A DNA stretch of 64,000 nucleotides from Clostridia bacterium (lineage in GTDB: Bacteria > Bacillota > Clostridia > Oscillospirales > CAG-272). How positions within the stretch are numbered: position 1 is the stretch's first letter; each line of letters begins with the position of its first letter. The stretch is from NCBI GenBank assembly GCA_017482355.1, contig JAFUNJ010000009.1:1-64000 (forward strand), given 5' to 3'. The position numbers were made by a program, and so were the translations under genes. The notes beneath the pieces were generated by a model that made no database searches, had not been told where the DNA came from, and worked only from the letters and a program-made list of their open reading frames with translations. This document shows, piece by piece, positions 60,487 through 64,000 of this stretch.

Positions 60487-63400
60487 TTACTCCAAATCGG
60501 AAGAAATTTCAACCGTTATTTCAAGTAAATGGTAGTTTTTATCAAAATGAAATAAATTGTTTACATTTTTACCGTCGAGGAGGCAGCGGTTTTTTTCTCC
60601 TCGGTGGACGGTTATTTCGTAGGTTGTGGAAAGATGGGTGAAGGTTGCAGTGTAGCAGGGCAGGTCGGGAGAGAGGGTAGGGCTGACGGTGAAGGTGTCG
60701 CCGTCGATGACGATTCCGAGGATCGACGCGAAGATTGCGTTGAATACCCATCCGGCAGAGCCGGTGTAGAGCGACCAGCCGCATCTGCCGACGCTGTCAG
60801 GGGCGCCCGACACGTCACCAGCAACAAAATACGGCTCGCCTCGGTAGCGCTCGGCACCCTCTTGTGTTCGGCAGATAGACGCAGGGTTTATTGCCGTCAG
60901 TGCCTCTGTTGCCTCGCTATTCATTCCCATCTCCGCCATCGCCATTATCGCCCAGGCGGCGGCGTGAGTATACTGTCCGCCGTTTTCGCGGATACCGCAG
61001 GGGTAGGACGATATATAGCCGACCTCGCGCTGAGAGGGGCGCGAAAAAGGCGGAGAAAGGAGCAAAAACGTGCCGTTTTCGGGCAAAAACAGGCGCTTAA
61101 ATGCCGTTTTAAGTGCGGTTTTCGACCGTTTTTCGTCGCATTTTGCGAATACAGAGAACGCCTGCGGAAGAATATCGGTAAAGGAGTCACCGCCGATGGG
61201 TGAGCCGTCACCGAAGAACGCGCGGAGATATTTTTCGCCGTCGAAGCATTTTTCAACCGATGCGATAAGCTCGTCGCGGATGCGTCGGTATTTGGAGGCG
61301 CCCGAGATGTCGCCCATTCGCGTCGCTATCGGCGCAAAGGAATCGAGTACGAGGGCAAGGAACATTCCGAGCCATACGCTCTCGCCTTCACCATCTCCGA
61401 CCTTATTCATTCCGTCGTTCCAGTCGCCGCCGCCCATCAGGGGCAGACCGTGCCTGCCAAATTCAAGCGAGCGTTCTATCGCCTTGACACAGTGGATATA
61501 GAGTGACGAGCGGTATTTGCTCTTGCTCGGGCACTCGTAGCGGTCGTGCTCGTCATCGCGAAGCGGCGGAGAGACGATATAGGGAAGCTCTATATCGAAA
61601 ATGCCGTAGTCGTCCGTAAAGGACGCGTATTTCGATGCGACGTAGGGAAGCCAAAGCAGGTCGTCGCTGTATCGGGTACGCACGCCTCGGCATACACCGC
61701 GGATAACGTGCCACCAATGGTTCACGTCGCCCTCCTCGTACTGACGGCAGGCGCACCGCAAAATATGCGTTCTTGCGACCTTGGGAGCCGATAGCATTAT
61801 GGATAGGCAATCCTGAAGCTGGTCGCGGAATCCGTATGCGCCGCCCGACTGGTAAAATCCCGTCCTGCCGTAAAAACGGCAGACGAGCGCCTGATAAGGC
61901 AGGTAATATTCGGTCATTACCGAGAGATAGCGGTCGGGGGTAGAAAGCTTGAGATTCGGCAAGAGTTCGGAGAGCGTTTTTTCGTATTCGTCGGCACAAA
62001 GGCGGAAGTCGTTTCGGGTCTTGTATTTTTGCATTACGGCTTCAAGCACCCTTGTTCTGCCCTTAGGAAATGCGCCGAGCAGGAAGCATACCGTGCCGTC
62101 AAAGACGCGTTTGACCAAAAACGCCGTATCCGCGCAGTCGGAGACCGCCCCGGTGTATAGGGTAACGTTTTCGCGCTCCTCTACCCTTATCGGACGGTTT
62201 CGCCTCGGAACGTCACCGAGAACAGGGGTTATACGGTATTCGGTCTTAATATCTGCGTTTCCTATATAGGTGACGGTCACCGCCTTGCAGGGAAGCTTCG
62301 TATCAATGCTTGCGGTCACGGTGTAAGAGATCGGTCCAGCCTTGCCCTCCCATACCGCTTCTCCGCGGTTAAAGGAGACGGTATGCGAGCAGGCGATAAG
62401 GTCGTATTCGGCATCCATGACGGTTGCAATGAGCCGTTCGCCGTTCAGATGACGGCGCAGGTCGGGGATGAAAGCCGTTATTCTCCTTTCGTGGCTGTTT
62501 CCTATCCAGGTATAGCCGAGCGAACGGTCGGTGACGAGCGTTCCGAAATGGTTCAGCGCGTAAACGTAGGAATGGGGAAGCTTTTTGTTTCCGCGCTCCG
62601 ATTTTAAAAGCGTGAAGCCGTTTTCCGCAAAGTAGCCGCCGCAAACGTGAAGCGCGTCCTTTGGCGGATAGCTTTTTACCTTCGTCACAGCGGTGATCGG
62701 CTGAGTTTCAGGGGTAACTTCGCCTGCGTTTTTCGATATGAAGGCGTCAAGCGTGAAGGCGGTATCAAGCTCGGCGACAACAGACGCGGTGTTTTCAAAG
62801 AGGTCGCGGTCACATCCGTCGATGAGGTATATTCCGCCCTTTAGGAAGAAGCCGGCGGCACATTCGTTTACTGCCTCTGTAAGCGCCGATCTCGTTTCCG
62901 ACATATATTCGCCGCCGCTGTCGTAAAGAACGACGGTATCGAGCTTTATTCCGCTCAGATTCAGGTGCTTATGGCAAAGCACGAAGAGCTTTAACCATTT
63001 GTAAGCAGGCGAGTTTCTATCAAAGTCGCGCCCGAGGATGACGGTCATTATCGGATTGTCGCCCGAGATGCCGTGTCTCCAAAAATCGCCGACGCCGTAA
63101 GTGCCGATTGGCGTCCTTTTTTTCGGAACGAGGATCGAGGAAAGAATTTCCGAAAGAAGCGTTTTACCGCGCGGATCGGAAGAAAGGATCGGAATGCCGC
63201 CGTTTTTTGCCCTTATCGTCCGCTCGGCAATATACGCGCCGTTTTTTCCTCTGCCGTTTTTTATCTGCTTTCGGGCGCTTGATATGCGAGAAATAACCTC
63301 CTCCTTGCTTCGCCCTACGGTAATGAGAATATTGGAAAGATATTTTCCCTTTGTCTGCGAGGTCTTTCTTATCGCGCAGAACGGCTCGGAAAACGTCCCT

Positions 63401-64000
63401 GTTTTGTTATCAAATTCCCTTTTTATCAGCGCTTCAACGTCATTTTCGCCGAACATTTCGGGCAGATATTCGCGCCCCGTTATAAATTCCTCGCCGCCGC
63501 TTCCGCTTTCGAACGATATTGCAAGGCATTTTTCGCCGTCCTCGGCGCTTTTTTCCTGCTTTCTATACAGAAGCGCGCGTTCGTTTTCGCAATATTCCGA
63601 TACGACCATAATATCGCTGTACGCAGGGTGAGAAAGTCGGTCAGCGCTTGATGAGAGCGACGGGAAAAGCACGAGCATCGGGGTCACCCTTTCAAAATGT
63701 CCCTCAGCCGATATGCTTATGACGAACGTCTTTGCGTTCGGGAAGAGGGAAAGAGACATTTCGGAGGTGAAACGGCGCGTATCGTACGTTCTCGATATTC
63801 TTCCGTGACTGTCCTTGTGTCTGCCGCGCATGAGATCGAAGGTTGCATTGTCTATTGACATAATGAGCCGAGGACGGTATATCCGTCCGAAAACAAACGG
63901 ATCGAGCGTTATCTCGCTTCTGAGTGCCGAAAGTCGGAGCATATCGCCCATCATGACAGCCGACGCGCCGCCTTCGGAGATAAGGACCGCTTTTTCATTT
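60487..64000 (-). CDS. GH94-type giant protein (cyclic beta-1,2-glucan synthase/phosphorylase-like), 5' end outside
   Basis: At least 1170 residues; the frame stays open to the window edge, so the N-terminus is missing. Two carbohydrate-binding-type beta regions are followed by an (alpha/alpha)6 catalytic region. GFYQSGGAYGFRDQLQD, GGGDWNDGMN (general-acid Asp of the family) and SSYPCGIRENGGQYTHAAAWAIMA are hallmarks of GH94, as in the C-terminal half of NdvB/ChvB and of 1,2-beta-oligoglucan phosphorylase. Whether glycosyltransferase (GT84) and DUF3131 parts are encoded upstream decides between synthase and phosphorylase. Codon use matches the right-hand dialect. Confidence 0.85.
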   Translation of the reverse strand, partial: NEKAVLISEGGASAVMMGDMLRLSALRSEITLDPFVFGRIYRPRLIMSIDNATFDLMRGRHKDSHGRISRTYDTRRFTSEMSLSLFPNAKTFVISISAEGHFERVTPMLVLFPSLSSSADRLSHPAYSDIMVVSEYCENERALLYRKQEKSAEDGEKCLAISFESGSGGEEFITGREYLPEMFGENDVEALIKREFDNKTGTFSEPFCAIRKTSQTKGKYLSNILITVGRSKEEVISRISSARKQIKNGRGKNGAYIAERTIRAKNGGIPILSSDPRGKTLLSEILSSILVPKKRTPIGTYGVGDFWRHGISGDNPIMTVILGRDFDRNSPAYKWLKLFVLCHKHLNLSGIKLDTVVLYDSGGEYMSETRSALTEAVNECAAGFFLKGGIYLIDGCDRDLFENTASVVAELDTAFTLDAFISKNAGEVTPETQPITAVTKVKSYPPKDALHVCGGYFAENGFTLLKSERGNKKLPHSYVYALNHFGTLVTDRSLGYTWIGNSHERRITAFIPDLRRHLNGERLIATVMDAEYDLIACSHTVSFNRGEAVWEGKAGPISYTVTASIDTKLPCKAVTVTYIGNADIKTEYRITPVLGDVPRRNRPIRVEERENVTLYTGAVSDCADTAFLVKRVFDGTVCFLLGAFPKGRTRVLEAVMQKYKTRNDFRLCADEYEKTLSELLPNLKLSTPDRYLSVMTEYYLPYQALVCRFYGRTGFYQSGGAYGFRDQLQDCLSIMLSAPKVARTHILRCACRQYEEGDVNHWWHVIRGVCRGVRTRYSDDLLWLPYVASKYASFTDDYGIFDIELPYIVSPPLRDDEHDRYECPSKSKYRSSLYIHCVKAIERSLEFGRHGLPLMGGGDWNDGMNKVGDGEGESVWLGMFLALVLDSFAPIATRMGDISGASKYRRIRDELIASVEKCFDGEKYLRAFFGDGSPIGGDSFTDILPQAFSVFAKCDEKRSKTALKTAFKRLFLPENGTFLLLSPPFSRPSQREVGYISSYPCGIRENGGQYTHAAAWAIMAMAEMGMNSEATEALTAINPASICRTQEGAERYRGEPYFVAGDVSGAPDSVGRCGWSLYTGSAGWVFNAIFASILGIVIDGDTFTVSPTLSPDLPCYTATFTHLSTTYEITVHRGEKNRCLLDGKNVNNLFHFDKNYHLLEITVEISSDLE

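Overview
The window reads as low-to-mid-GC Gram-positive Clostridia DNA (Oscillospiraceae/Ruminococcaceae-like gut Firmicutes). Pointers are the pilus locus with class C sortase and LPXTG-type anchors, teichoic-acid-type glycopolymer genes, RNase J, RqcH, a YlmC/YmxH-type protein, TmcAL, ThyX, and (right end) L27 with a cleavable N-terminus beside its Prp protease. I see no rRNA, tRNA or CRISPR array. The left edge is the tail of an IS3-family element.

Layout. 0-3 kb: IS remnant, a frameshifted ArsB/SLC13-type permease, a 277-bp inverted-repeat element and three small membrane or zinc-ribbon genes. 3-4.6 kb: a yybP-ykoY (Mn2+) riboswitch ahead of a standalone OadB/OadG pair. 4.6-6.4 kb: a complete retron (promoter, msr-msd RNA with 14-bp a1/a2 repeats, reverse transcriptase) translationally coupled to a histidine phosphatase. 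6.4-17.6 kb: two AraC-controlled sugar-oxidoreductase loci flanking LCP, ackA, tmcAL and RNase J. 17.9-30.8 kb: one long operon for a secreted glycopolymer, combining wall-teichoic-acid enzymes (TagA, TagD, MnaA, TagB/F-like) with a Wzx-type flippase and a Wzy/WaaL-like protein. 30.8-33 kb: MATE pump, YlmC and YwlG. 33-42.5 kb: a sortase-assembled pilus operon (coiled-coil protein, signal peptidase, 1477-residue tip adhesin, backbone pilin, class C sortase, basal pilin, a sortase-like protein lacking the catalytic triad). 42.6-51.2 kb: housekeeping operons (esterases, RqcH, Nif3, TrmK; divergently ThyX, Tmk and others). 51.2-51.8 kb: an orphan glmS ribozyme with its own promoter and no glmS gene. 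51.8-53.3 kb: malQ.

At about 53.77-53.88 kb, inside a Gly/Thr-rich linker of a lipoprotein gene, codon usage changes abruptly (Leu CTG to CTT/CTC, Ile ATC to ATA). Everything to the right (rpmA-prp-rplU, folD, lgt, two M16 peptidases, a GH94-type giant) keeps the second dialect. Because these are housekeeping genes, a chimeric assembly of two Clostridia is at least as likely as gene transfer, so linkage across this point should be treated with caution.

The most interesting items are the retron with a histidine-phosphatase partner, the orphan glmS ribozyme, and the Mn2+ riboswitch placed on decarboxylase membrane subunits.
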